This document shows positions 43,204 to 50,399 of a stretch of DNA of 64,000 bases, one piece after another. Numbering within the stretch: the stretch's first letter is position 1; each line of letters begins with the position of its first letter. Source of the stretch: an uncultured Collinsella sp. (lineage in GTDB: Bacteria; Actinomycetota; Coriobacteriia; Coriobacteriales; Coriobacteriaceae); contig UQHZ01000005.1 of assembly GCA_900541055.1 (NCBI GenBank), positions 74,765 through 138,764 of the forward strand, written 5' to 3'. The notes below the pieces were generated by a model. That model ran no database searches. It was not told where the DNA came from and saw nothing but the letters and a program-made list of their open reading frames with translations. The position numbers and the translations under genes are program-made.

Positions 43204-43754
43204 TGGTGAGGATAGAGTACGAGGGCGGCAGGACGACGCTGTTCGACACGCTCTCGTTCACGGAGGGGTCGCCGTTCTCCGGCGCGAACATGCTCACGGA
43301 GTTCGAGCTCGAGATGCGTGAGGTGCCCGAGAAGGGGCTTTGGCTCACGGCGAACTGGCACCAGGTGCGCGACGACTGGCGCGCCGACGCGCCCGCGGAC
43401 GGCATCCCGGCCGCACGCAGGTCCCGCGGATGGCGCTTCATGCTTGCCTCGGAGGCCGAGCTCGGGCGAGCCCGGCGCGTCCTGCTCGACGGCGACGAGG
43501 CGTTCGCCCGGGTGCGGGGATACCTGTGCGACGCGGCCGCGATCGGCGCCTGCTACCGCGAGCACGTGGGTCCTCCCTCAAAACCGCTGAAGTCGCAGAT
43601 AAAGGAGCTGCAGCGCGCGCTGGGGAGGGCGGAGGTCCCGGGCGTGCCCGACGAGCTGGCGAGGCTGCTCGCGCAAGAGAAGGAAGAGGGCGCCGAGGAT
43701 GGTGCCCGCAAGGTCAAGGAAGATTGGGGTGACGTCGATGAAGAGGCTTGGTAG
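43200..43754 (+). CDS. Uncharacterised ICE protein after the relaxase
   Basis: The start overlaps the relaxase stop (ATGA), so the genes are coupled. The ~184-residue protein has a beta-rich N-terminal part (MVRIEYEGGRTTLFDTLSF...FELEMREVPEKGLWLTANW) and a helical, charged C-terminus (LKSQIKELQRALGRAE). I do not recognise a family. Its place suggests an accessory role in DNA processing. Confidence 0.7.
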   Translation: MMVRIEYEGGRTTLFDTLSFTEGSPFSGANMLTEFELEMREVPEKGLWLTANWHQVRDDWRADAPADGIPAARRSRGWRFMLASEAELGRARRVLLDGDEAFARVRGYLCDAAAIGACYREHVGPPSKPLKSQIKELQRALGRAEVPGVPDELARLLAQEKEEGAEDGARKVKEDWGDVDEEAW

Positions 43755-43833
43755 GTTCCTCAAGGCGGCGCTTAAGGTCACGCTGGGCTTTTTCGTCTGG
43801 CTGTTCCGCGCCGTGTTCAAGTGGGTGATGTAG
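43738..43833 (+). CDS. 31-residue membrane-type peptide
   Basis: A small frame overlaps the end of the previous gene by 17 bp. It begins MKRLGRFLKAALK (basic), then a hydrophobic segment (VTLGFFVWLFRAVF) and ends KWVM before a strong terminator. The basic-hydrophobic pattern and AAGATTGGGGTGAC upstream (weak ribosome site, coupling likely) fit a small membrane peptide. It could be a chance frame, but position and composition argue for a real gene. Confidence 0.5.
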   Translation: MKRLGRFLKAALKVTLGFFVWLFRAVFKWVM

Positions 43834-43834
43834 T

Positions 43835-43860
43835 AAGAGGCGGGCAATTGCCCGCCTCTT
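43835..43860. terminator. Bidirectional terminator
   Basis: A perfect 26-bp palindrome (AAGAGGCGGGCAA mirrored) ends in CTCTTTGTCTTT on the plus strand, and is A-rich on the other side. It separates the relaxase operon from the converging macrolide cluster. Confidence 0.88.
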
Positions 43861-43868
43861 TGTCTTTC

Positions 43869-44357
43869 CTAATCTGTCTGATCGTCGATGAGCCAGCAGT
43901 CGGTCCCATCAGTGAGCAGCGTCCTGGCTGACCGGGATACCGCCGCGATGCGTTGGATTTTGCCTTTTCGATCTTCGGCCTCGGACCTCAGCTTCGACTC
44001 TCCGGAGCGTAGGCTCGCGCGCATCTCAACCTTAGCTTCGAGGAGTTGCTCTTTTGCAGCGGCTCTGGGGGTCTGAGAGACCAGCCTCTTGAGGGCGTTT
44101 CCCTGGGCTCCGCGAGGAAGCGCGATGGGCGTCCCTTTCATGCCCCCGATCTTCATCTCCATGAGCGCTGCGAGGACCTGCCTCTTTTTCAGAAAGCCCT
44201 GAGATTTGTCCAGGATCCGCTGTTCTTCGATGAGGGCGCTGCGGTCGTCCATGCTGCCGTCGTAGTACATGCGCGTCATGGCGAGCGCCGACAGGGCCTG
44301 GAGGCACCCCCCCCTTCGAGGCCTTTTGTCTCCATTCTGGGAATATATCCTGCTCAT
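43869..44357 (-). CDS. Uncharacterised protein after the ABC-F gene, with a G8 tract near the start
   Basis: The 162-residue frame starts 6 bp after the ABC-F stop. A run of eight G (44307-44314 on the other strand as C) falls at codons 15-17; everything after it is a regular helical protein (MDDRSALIEEQRILDK..., QVLAALMEMKIGGMKGTPIALPRG). The N-terminal 26 residues may be an artefact or a slip-regulated leader, and MTRMYYDGSM (from 44279) is an alternative start. No family recognised. It may belong to the ICE rather than the resistance operon. Confidence 0.6.
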   Translation of the reverse strand: MSRIYSQNGDKRPRRGGCLQALSALAMTRMYYDGSMDDRSALIEEQRILDKSQGFLKKRQVLAALMEMKIGGMKGTPIALPRGAQGNALKRLVSQTPRAAAKEQLLEAKVEMRASLRSGESKLRSEAEDRKGKIQRIAAVSRSARTLLTDGTDCWLIDDQTD

Positions 44358-44363
44358 TTAGGG

Positions 44364-45833
44364 TTATTCGCGCTGAAAGATTTTGACTAGCTTGGTGTCC
44401 TTTATTTCGTAAATAATGTCTGCGACGTTCTCGACCAGCCTCTTATCGTGGGAGACGAACACTATCGTTCCGGCATAGGCGCTCATCATCTGCTCGAGGG
44501 CTTCGGCGCTCTTGATGTCCAGGTAATTTCCAGGCTCGTCCATGAGCAAGATGTTGTATCTGCCCAGCAGCATCTTCGCGAGCAGCAGCTTGATGACTTC
44601 GCCTCCCGAGAGAACGCCAACGTCCTTTGCCAGGTCACGCGGTCCGATTCCCATAGAGGCGAGGACGCTTCGGATTTCGGTCATGCTGTACTCGCAACCA
44701 TCCTGCATGAACGAGATCGCAGACTGACGGGCGTCGAACTTGTAGCCTGTTTGCTCGAAGTAACCGATCTCTGCCTTGGGAGAGATGTTGATACCGTCGG
44801 CGCGTCGAGCGATTGCCTTCAGCAAGCTGGTCTTTCCTGTACCGTTGCCACCGGTGATGGCCACTTTGGCACCGAGCGGTATCTCGAATTTCGCGTGGTC
44901 ATAGAGCATGCAGTTGCCGAAGCTCAAGCTGAAATCGTCTGCCGAGATGGGAAATTTACTATGCAGTTCCAGGGCCTTGCTCTGGCGGAACCGCACGGTG
45001 CGAATGCTGTCGGGGGCCTCAATCCCTTCGAGCGCTTCGAGGCGCTTCTCCATGTCCTTAGCCGCCTGGTACATCCTCTTCTGTTTGGTGCCGGTTGCTT
45101 TCTGATGCCCCAATCGACCTGCATACTCGTTGCTTTTCTTTGCGCCCTTCTGCTTGGCGTCGACCTGCCGTGCTTTTTTCCGTTGTTTTTCGATGGCGGC
45201 TTCAAGGCGCTCGCGCTCGCGCATCGCCTCTTCGTATCGAGCCGCCTGAACTTTGCGCTCTTCTTCTTTCTGTCGCAGATAGTCGGTGTAGTCACCCCAG
45301 AATTCGGAAATACCGCCGTCTTTGAGCTCCCAGATCTTGTCCACTACCTGATCGAGAAAATAACGGTCATGGCTCACAATGAGAAGGGCTCCATCAAATG
45401 CCTTGAGTTGTCCGACGAGAAGGCTGATGCCGTCTTGGTCGAGGTGGCTCGTAGGCTCATCAGCAAAGATCGCGCTTGCATGCTGGGAGAGCGCAGAGGC
45501 AATCTTGGCGCGTGTTTCCTCTCCGCCGCTCATCGTCTCTTGCGCCACTCCGGCGACGTTGAGACGGGAGAGCATCTCACCACTGTCCTGAGCCGCATCA
45601 AGGTCGAGTTCATCGAGTTGGCCGATGAGGGCAATGCTGCCGAAGCGCCTGACGTCGGCGTCCGCAATGGTAAGATTGCCGCTCAGAATTTTAAGCAGGC
45701 TGGTTTTGCCTGCGCCATTGTCTCCCACCAAGCCGATGCGATCGTAGGAGTAGATTTCCAACTCTTCGATATCCAGGATATCGCGGCCGGCATATTCCAA
45801 AAAGATGTCTTTAGCTTTGACTATGAGTTCCAT
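44364..45833 (-). CDS. Msr(D)-like ABC-F ribosomal protection protein
   Basis: The 489-residue protein has two ABC ATPase domains without membrane segments. Walker A sequences are GDNGAGKTSLLK (about 37) and GGNGTGKTSLLK (about 330), signatures are MSGGEETRAK and LSGGEVIKLL, and Walker B segments are IFADEPTSHLD and ILLMDEP. A charged interdomain linker (about 190-280, KQRKKARQVDAKQKG) is also present, with the WELKDG..EFWGDYTDYLRQKEEERK stretch typical of Msr(D). Length and order match Msr(D) (487 residues), but many positions differ. Such proteins remove macrolides, ketolides and possibly streptogramin B from the ribosome. It follows a Mef-like pump in the same operon. Confidence 0.88.
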   Translation of the reverse strand: MELIVKAKDIFLEYAGRDILDIEELEIYSYDRIGLVGDNGAGKTSLLKILSGNLTIADADVRRFGSIALIGQLDELDLDAAQDSGEMLSRLNVAGVAQETMSGGEETRAKIASALSQHASAIFADEPTSHLDQDGISLLVGQLKAFDGALLIVSHDRYFLDQVVDKIWELKDGGISEFWGDYTDYLRQKEEERKVQAARYEEAMRERERLEAAIEKQRKKARQVDAKQKGAKKSNEYAGRLGHQKATGTKQKRMYQAAKDMEKRLEALEGIEAPDSIRTVRFRQSKALELHSKFPISADDFSLSFGNCMLYDHAKFEIPLGAKVAITGGNGTGKTSLLKAIARRADGINISPKAEIGYFEQTGYKFDARQSAISFMQDGCEYSMTEIRSVLASMGIGPRDLAKDVGVLSGGEVIKLLLAKMLLGRYNILLMDEPGNYLDIKSAEALEQMMSAYAGTIVFVSHDKRLVENVADIIYEIKDTKLVKIFQRE

Positions 45834-45924
45834 AGGTTGAACCGCCTTTTGTGTATTAGCCTTTTACTGGAAGCGCAGCCATGCCAAAAAAGATTGCTCA
45901 CGTCGATTTTTCGCCTTTGCCCAA

Positions 45925-45963
45925 TTGCCGGCGCGAGCGTTTTGACCTTGCGCAAGCCGGCAA
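45925..45963 (-). promoter_or_regulatory. Long hairpin between the efflux and ABC-F genes
   Basis: TTGCCGGC...GCCGGCAA with an inner GCGCGAG/CTTGCGC stem lies in the 261-bp spacer between the two resistance genes. Known mef-msr(D) operons use attenuation in this spacer. A short frame encoding MAALPVKG occurs nearer the ABC-F start and could be a leader, but I see no clear ribosome site for it. Confidence 0.4.
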
Positions 45964-46094
45964 ATCCGAAAATGATAGTTGGCGACGAATAAGGAGCGCG
46001 ATGTGGGATGTCGGTGCAATACCTCGTCGTCGCAAGGGCTTGAAGGCTGACGCGTGAACCGATGGCTGCTGCCTCTTTTTTTCGAATACTTGGG

Positions 46095-47381
46095 CTATTG
46101 AATCCGCCCGGTATCTCTTTTCCCCACGTTTCGGACGCTCGGAGCAAGCAGCATAGCCATCGCAAGCAGTACCATGGTCGCTCCAGAGCCGACGAACCAT
46201 AACGGAGCTCCAAGCAGATCCGCAAAAACGGAGGGGGCCGCGAGGCCCATGGGCATGGCCCACGCCATGATGGTTCCGTAGAGGCCGAAAACGCGGCCTA
46301 GGTACTCAGGAGGTATCTGCTCCTGCATAAGGGCAGTCTGGGTTCCCGCGTACAACGGGGAGCATGCGCCCATAAGAAAGCTCATCGGCAGGAAAGCAGC
46401 GAACAATGACGGGCCGAGCGATCCGGATACGATTGCGGCAATGCCGAAGCTGGCAATCGCGGCGACCATGGTGAACGACCTATTGCGGAACCCTCCCGTA
46501 ACCGCCAAGATGCCGGACCCAGCCAGCATGCCTGCAGAAAAAAGGATTTCCGCCAAAGCGGCATCCCCCGTGCTACCGCCAAAATGCCCCAAGGTCATTA
46601 TTGGGAACAATGCCGCGAGCGGAGAGAACGCGAAAGCGAAGACGAACCCGCACCAAAGAAGGGCGAGCAGCCCCCTGTACCCCCTAGTCAGCTTGTAGCC
46701 GTCCGAAATCTCAGAGAAGAGCTCTCGAACCTTATTGGAAAAGGGCAAGCTGCGGTCGGCTTCGTCGAGTCCCCCTGCGTCTATCTGTGCGGCGAGGACG
46801 GCTAAAGAAGCGAAAAGCGCTCCCAGCACGTCGAGGACAATCATAGCGGTAATGCCCGCCACGGGATAAATCACTGCTGCAAGCGCGGCGCCAAGAATGT
46901 ATCCGCCGGACTGAATCGCCTGAGTCACCCCCGATAGGCGAACGAGATGCTCTGGCGGGGCGAGATGGGGCGTGAGAGATTGGGAGGCTGGCGTGTAGAA
47001 CGAAGTGCCAACTGCACGGAGAAACAGGGCGATGAGAATTAGCCATGCAGGTAAGCTGCCGGCCAACGAGGCAATCGTCAAGGCGGCGCCCACCGCGGCA
47101 ATGAAGAGGTCGGTGCCGATGAGGACACGTTTCAAAGGCAGTCTGTCGACAAGGGCGCCCGCAAGGATTCCGAACAAAGCAATCGGCAGAAAGCCTGCCA
47201 GCGATGCTAAGGAGAGGAGAGAAGACGACCCTGTCGTGAGGGCGAGATGCCAAATAAGACCCATTTGGAGAATCGAACTCGTCAATGTCGAAACGAGCTC
47301 CCCGCCCCATACGAAACAAAGCTTGAATTGCCATGAATGGCACAGCAGAGCAGACCTGCCCCGAGAGGTTTCAAATATCAT
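46095..47381 (-). CDS. Mef-like macrolide efflux MFS transporter
   Basis: The ATG of MIFETSRGRSALLCHSWQF was preferred over a TTG 17 codons upstream. The ~428-residue protein has 12 predicted membrane segments. It follows Mef(A/E) in order: WQFKLCFVWGGELVSTLTSSILQMGLIWHL, PIALFGILAGALVDRLPLKRVLIG (the MFS loop 2-3 motif), RAVGTSFYTPASQSLTPHLAP, IPPEYLGRVFGLYGTIMAWAMPMGL. It presumably exports 14- and 15-membered macrolides by proton antiport. The paired ABC-F gene downstream repeats the mef-msr(D) arrangement of mega/Tn1207 elements, but identity looks only moderate by eye, so this is a distinct lineage. Confidence 0.85.
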   Translation of the reverse strand: MIFETSRGRSALLCHSWQFKLCFVWGGELVSTLTSSILQMGLIWHLALTTGSSSLLSLASLAGFLPIALFGILAGALVDRLPLKRVLIGTDLFIAAVGAALTIASLAGSLPAWLILIALFLRAVGTSFYTPASQSLTPHLAPPEHLVRLSGVTQAIQSGGYILGAALAAVIYPVAGITAMIVLDVLGALFASLAVLAAQIDAGGLDEADRSLPFSNKVRELFSEISDGYKLTRGYRGLLALLWCGFVFAFAFSPLAALFPIMTLGHFGGSTGDAALAEILFSAGMLAGSGILAVTGGFRNRSFTMVAAIASFGIAAIVSGSLGPSLFAAFLPMSFLMGACSPLYAGTQTALMQEQIPPEYLGRVFGLYGTIMAWAMPMGLAAPSVFADLLGAPLWFVGSGATMVLLAMAMLLAPSVRNVGKRDTGRIQ

Positions 47382-47444
47382 GGTTATGTCCAATCGTGAA
47401 ATGGCGTGCAGAAAAACAGCGCGACGCCACAACAGCGCCGCTTT

Positions 47445-47550
47445 CTAGGCGCTCATCCACGTGCGGAAAAGACCAACCACGACACCCCTCCTTTGTTAAT
47501 TCGGTCTGGCAAACCATGTAATATTAACGAGGCTTGAGTTTGCCTGTCAA
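47445..47550 (-). promoter_or_regulatory. Promoter and possible leader peptide of the efflux operon
   Basis: On the minus strand, TTGACA (47550-47545) and TAATAT (47526-47521) are spaced 18 bp, a near-consensus promoter. AAGGAGG (47493-47487) follows, then at 6 nt a GTG that opens an 11-codon frame (VVGLFRTWMSA) ending at 47445, well before the mef start. A strong ribosome site on so short a frame suggests translational or transcriptional attenuation, as for other macrolide genes. The rest of the gap to 47724 shows nothing else. Confidence 0.55.
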
Positions 47551-47724
47551 GAATCGACCATCGGAAAGGGCAATCCTCTCTGGCCATTCGATTCCTTTTG
47601 TATCTATGGCTGCATTTACGTTATGTGGTTATTTATTTCGTTAGAATTCCCAAGCAAAACGCTTTTATGCACCATGTCTGCGCAAGCGAGAAAAGCCATT
47701 TCTAAGCCTCGGTCCACGAAAATG

Positions 47725-48704
47725 TCAACTTGGCTTTTCATTGAGCCGATACTTCCAACACCGCTGAAAACGAACCAAACGCGTAGCTCTTGCGTGTCCG
47801 CAACTCGCACCATCAAAGTATGCAAGCATCCTGATGAGCAGGATAGCCTCTGATCGTCTGTATCTCAATTCGGAACAAAGATCCTGGGAAAAAGGGGATG
47901 CGGCGCCGAACGCGAACAATGTGTGTACGCTGTCGAGAAATGAGGCGCGCGCCGAGAAACCGGTGGTCCATACTCCACGCCGCACCCCCAACTGAGCCTC
48001 GTAGGATTGGACCTCTTTAAGCAACGGTTCGAGGTCTTTTTCGCGCTCAGCGGCGTCCCTGGCCTTGTCTTCGATGCCGGCGAGTTGCTCGGTAATCCAA
48101 TCGATTACCTGACCGACGTCGTTGTACCTGCCCTCGATCTCGTTTCTTGCCGCCTGTCGTGCCTCAGCGGGCTTTTGGAGGTAATCGTCATGAAGGGCTG
48201 CGTAGGTCCTAGCGATGTCCAGGGCGTTTTTGACCTTCGCCCTCTGGTCGCCGGCGATCATGGAGGCGATCGATTCCAGCTTGGCGTCGATGCACTGGAG
48301 GCTGTCGCTGATTTCGGTCATGTACGCCTGACCGACAACCATCGCCGCTGCGGCAAGGCCGACGCTGGCGATCTGTGCGGGGCTGACCCCAGCGGCTTTG
48401 AGGGAGACGTCGCCGCTCAGGCGACCTTTCGGGTCTCGGACGAGGGCCCTTACCGCTTCCGGATCCTTCTTCGAGGCGACGAGGTCCTTAAAGCTGTAGC
48501 CTTCGGGAACCTCGACTTTGTAGAGCTGTTTTCCTCGACGAGGTCTATGACGTCCGAGGCGAGGCCGAGAATGGCGTCCGCCCGCTCTCCGATGCCGACG
48601 TTGTTCTCTTTGCCCGCATCGGCGTTCGCGACGAGCCTGATGTTCTCCAAGTCCTCGACGGGAACGACCTCGACGCTGATTGGCGCAAGTTCTTTGTCGC
48701 TCAT
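47725..48704 (-). pseudogene. Uncharacterised gene with a single-base frameshift
   Basis: The frame starting at MSDKELAPISVEVV (48704) runs to VIDLVEE, then loses sense. The next frame continues with QLYKVEVPEGYSFKDLVAS... and leads directly into a long helical protein (MTEISDSLQCIDAKLESIASMI...). One extra A in the AAAA run (48529-48532) would join them into about 325 residues. The C-terminus may have a second break near 47840. It is 11 bp after the gene upstream, so they form an operon. Family not recognised. Sequencing error and true mutation cannot be told apart here. Confidence 0.65.
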
Positions 48705-48715
48705 GCTCTTAGCGC

Positions 48716-49375
48716 CTATCTCGCCTCATCGGAACGCGCCAGGACGTCCCATTTGTTGTACGAGCCCTCGGCCTGAAGATCCCTGACGAGGGCCTCATAG
48801 CGGGTCTCGAGGTCTTTCTCCTCACACGGGAAGAGCAGAATCATCATTGGTCTTTTGAACTTGAAGTCAGCGTAGACGTCGATGTTGCCGAAACCGCAAA
48901 GCTGTGTGTATATGCTGAAGCCCATGGATTTGCCGCAACCGACATAGACGTCCTCGTAGGCGGAAGGGTCTTTCTCTCGTGCCGATTTCATCGTGACGAC
49001 GGCGTAGCAGCCGGCGATCGCCATGTACCCATCGCTGAGGTCGGCTTCGCTGGAGACGTTGTTCTCGAAGTTCTCGAAGAAATCTTTTGCGGAGGTCGGC
49101 GGAAGCGAGCTTGCCACGGCCTTCTTGCGGGATGCCTCGAGTGACTTTTGCTGCTCCTTCTTGTCTTTGATTGCCCGACCCTTTGAAAGGAATGAGTCCC
49201 TGGCTTCTCCCAGGCTATCTGCCGCCTGCTTCCCCCTTTGCTGCCCCCAGTCGATCAGAGCGGGCCCGTATTTGTTCACAGCGGGCTCAACGAAGGGCAG
49301 AACGTCTTTTCCGATGTCGATGGCCCTTTTGACGTCTTGCAGCTTAATCTTTCCCAATTGCGTACCTCTATTCAT
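48716..49375 (-). CDS. Uncharacterised protein paired with the frameshifted gene
   Basis: The 219-residue protein has an N-terminal charged helical part and a C-terminal domain with EDVYVGCGKSMGFSIYTQLCGFGNIDVYADFKFKRP. That spacing loosely recalls the YVG core of GIY-YIG nucleases, but the signature is not complete and I would not assign it. The ribosome site of the ATG at 49375 is weak. It probably acts with the downstream gene; cargo of the ICE. Confidence 0.6.
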   Translation of the reverse strand: MNRGTQLGKIKLQDVKRAIDIGKDVLPFVEPAVNKYGPALIDWGQQRGKQAADSLGEARDSFLSKGRAIKDKKEQQKSLEASRKKAVASSLPPTSAKDFFENFENNVSSEADLSDGYMAIAGCYAVVTMKSAREKDPSAYEDVYVGCGKSMGFSIYTQLCGFGNIDVYADFKFKRPMMILLFPCEEKDLETRYEALVRDLQAEGSYNKWDVLARSDEAR

Positions 49376-49524
49376 GGACAACCGGAAGCTTATCGAGAAG
49401 CAGCCGGCAGCGTCTTGTTTCTATCAAGTGCGTAAATTATCTCACCACATGCAAGACCCCTTGCCGAGATATAGCGGCAAGGGGTCGAAGGGCCATATTC
49501 GGTTGTAGTTTCGATCTGCAAGTC

Positions 49525-49620
49525 CTAGTCTCGGTCGTCGTCGCCGGCTGCGCAGCAGGCGTAGGCCGTGAGCGTGAGGAGCCCCATGAGGAGCCCTATT
49601 CCGAAGGGCGCGAATCCCAT
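49525..49620 (-). CDS. 31-residue single-pass membrane peptide
   Basis: ATG preceded by AAGGAGG at a good distance opens a frame within the sortase 3' end (25-bp overlap). The product begins MGFAPFGIGLLMGLLTLTAY, a hydrophobic segment, and ends in CCAAGDDDRD. The strong ribosome site makes it a real gene in my judgement. It is the last gene of the transfer operon; function unknown. Confidence 0.65.
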   Translation of the reverse strand: MGFAPFGIGLLMGLLTLTAYACCAAGDDDRD

Positions 49621-50327
49621 GTTTCCACCTCCTTCGCGTAGACCACGGTGCGGGAGTTGCTCGTCTGGTAGCTGCACGTCACGAAGGCCCAGGCATGCGC
49701 GATGTCCGCCGAATCTTCCAGGACGACCTCGCACTGGGACAATTTGTCCCCGAGGTAGGCGTCGAGCTCCGCAGCGCCGGCGAAGTTGGTCCGCTTGCCC
49801 TCTGAGCTCGCGTCGACCACGTCAGCCGCGAAGACCTCGAGCTCGATCGCATTCTCGCGGGTGTAGACCCGGATGGTGCGGTGCCCCTCGGCGAAACCGC
49901 GCGACGAGTATTGCGCGAGCGGCGCGAACATGGTGCCGTCGGACATGTGGTGCCCGTAGACGATGACGAGCGGGCTCTCGGCGCCCTGCGCGCACCCGGC
50001 GTCGATGTAGGGAGCGCCCCACGCTGATCTTTCGCCGCCGGCGTCGTGCGTGAGGTAGAAGTCGGGCGATTCGGGCCGGCCCTGGACGATCGGGTAGTCG
50101 ACGGTCGTGCCCGGCACGCGCACCCAAGCGACGACGGAGGCGGGAAGGGCGTCCCAGTCGATGCCGCCTCCCGTCTCTTGAGCCTCCATTGCCGCATCCT
50201 TTTCCGCAGCAGGCGCCTCGTGCACCCCGTACGGGTTCCTCTCGGGCAGCGGCAGGACGGCGAGCGCCGCCAGCGCCAGCAACGCCACGGCAATGGCGAG
50301 TGCCGTGGCGGCTTTCCCTTTGTTCAT
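49596..50327 (-). CDS. srtB: Class B sortase
   Basis: The 243-residue protein has an N-terminal membrane anchor (about 5-27). Its sortase domain has the class B features WVRVPGTTVDYPIVQG, IVYGHHMSDGTMFAPL (catalytic His about 126), and FVTCSYQTSNSRTVVYAK (Cys218, Arg226). It is downstream of a large surface adhesin with a C-terminal YAKTG sorting signal, its probable substrate. It contains one of the three GGGACAATTTGTCCC sites (49736-49750), encoding DKLS. Confidence 0.93.
   Translation of the reverse strand: MNKGKAATALAIAVALLALAALAVLPLPERNPYGVHEAPAAEKDAAMEAQETGGGIDWDALPASVVAWVRVPGTTVDYPIVQGRPESPDFYLTHDAGGERSAWGAPYIDAGCAQGAESPLVIVYGHHMSDGTMFAPLAQYSSRGFAEGHRTIRVYTRENAIELEVFAADVVDASSEGKRTNFAGAAELDAYLGDKLSQCEVVLEDSADIAHAWAFVTCSYQTSNSRTVVYAKEVETWDSRPSE
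49736..49750. repeat. GGGACAATTTGTCCC, copy 1 (inside the sortase gene)
   Basis: The 15-bp near-palindrome has 7-bp arms and a central T. It is identical in sequence and orientation to copies at 56834 and 58840. Confidence 0.75.
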
Positions 50328-50329
50328 GT

Positions 50330-50352
50330 CCTCCCCCGTTCGCAGGGGAGGC
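50330..50352 (-). terminator. Hairpin between adhesin and sortase genes
   Basis: CCTCCCC...GGGGAGG with a loop GTTCGCA occupies the 72-bp gap. Without a T-tract it is more probably an mRNA-stability or partial-termination hairpin. A similar one stands at 60201. Confidence 0.5.
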
Positions 50353-50399
50353 CCCGGGCGGGCGCCCAGGGCCTCCGGTTCGGTATCGATGCGGCGCCG

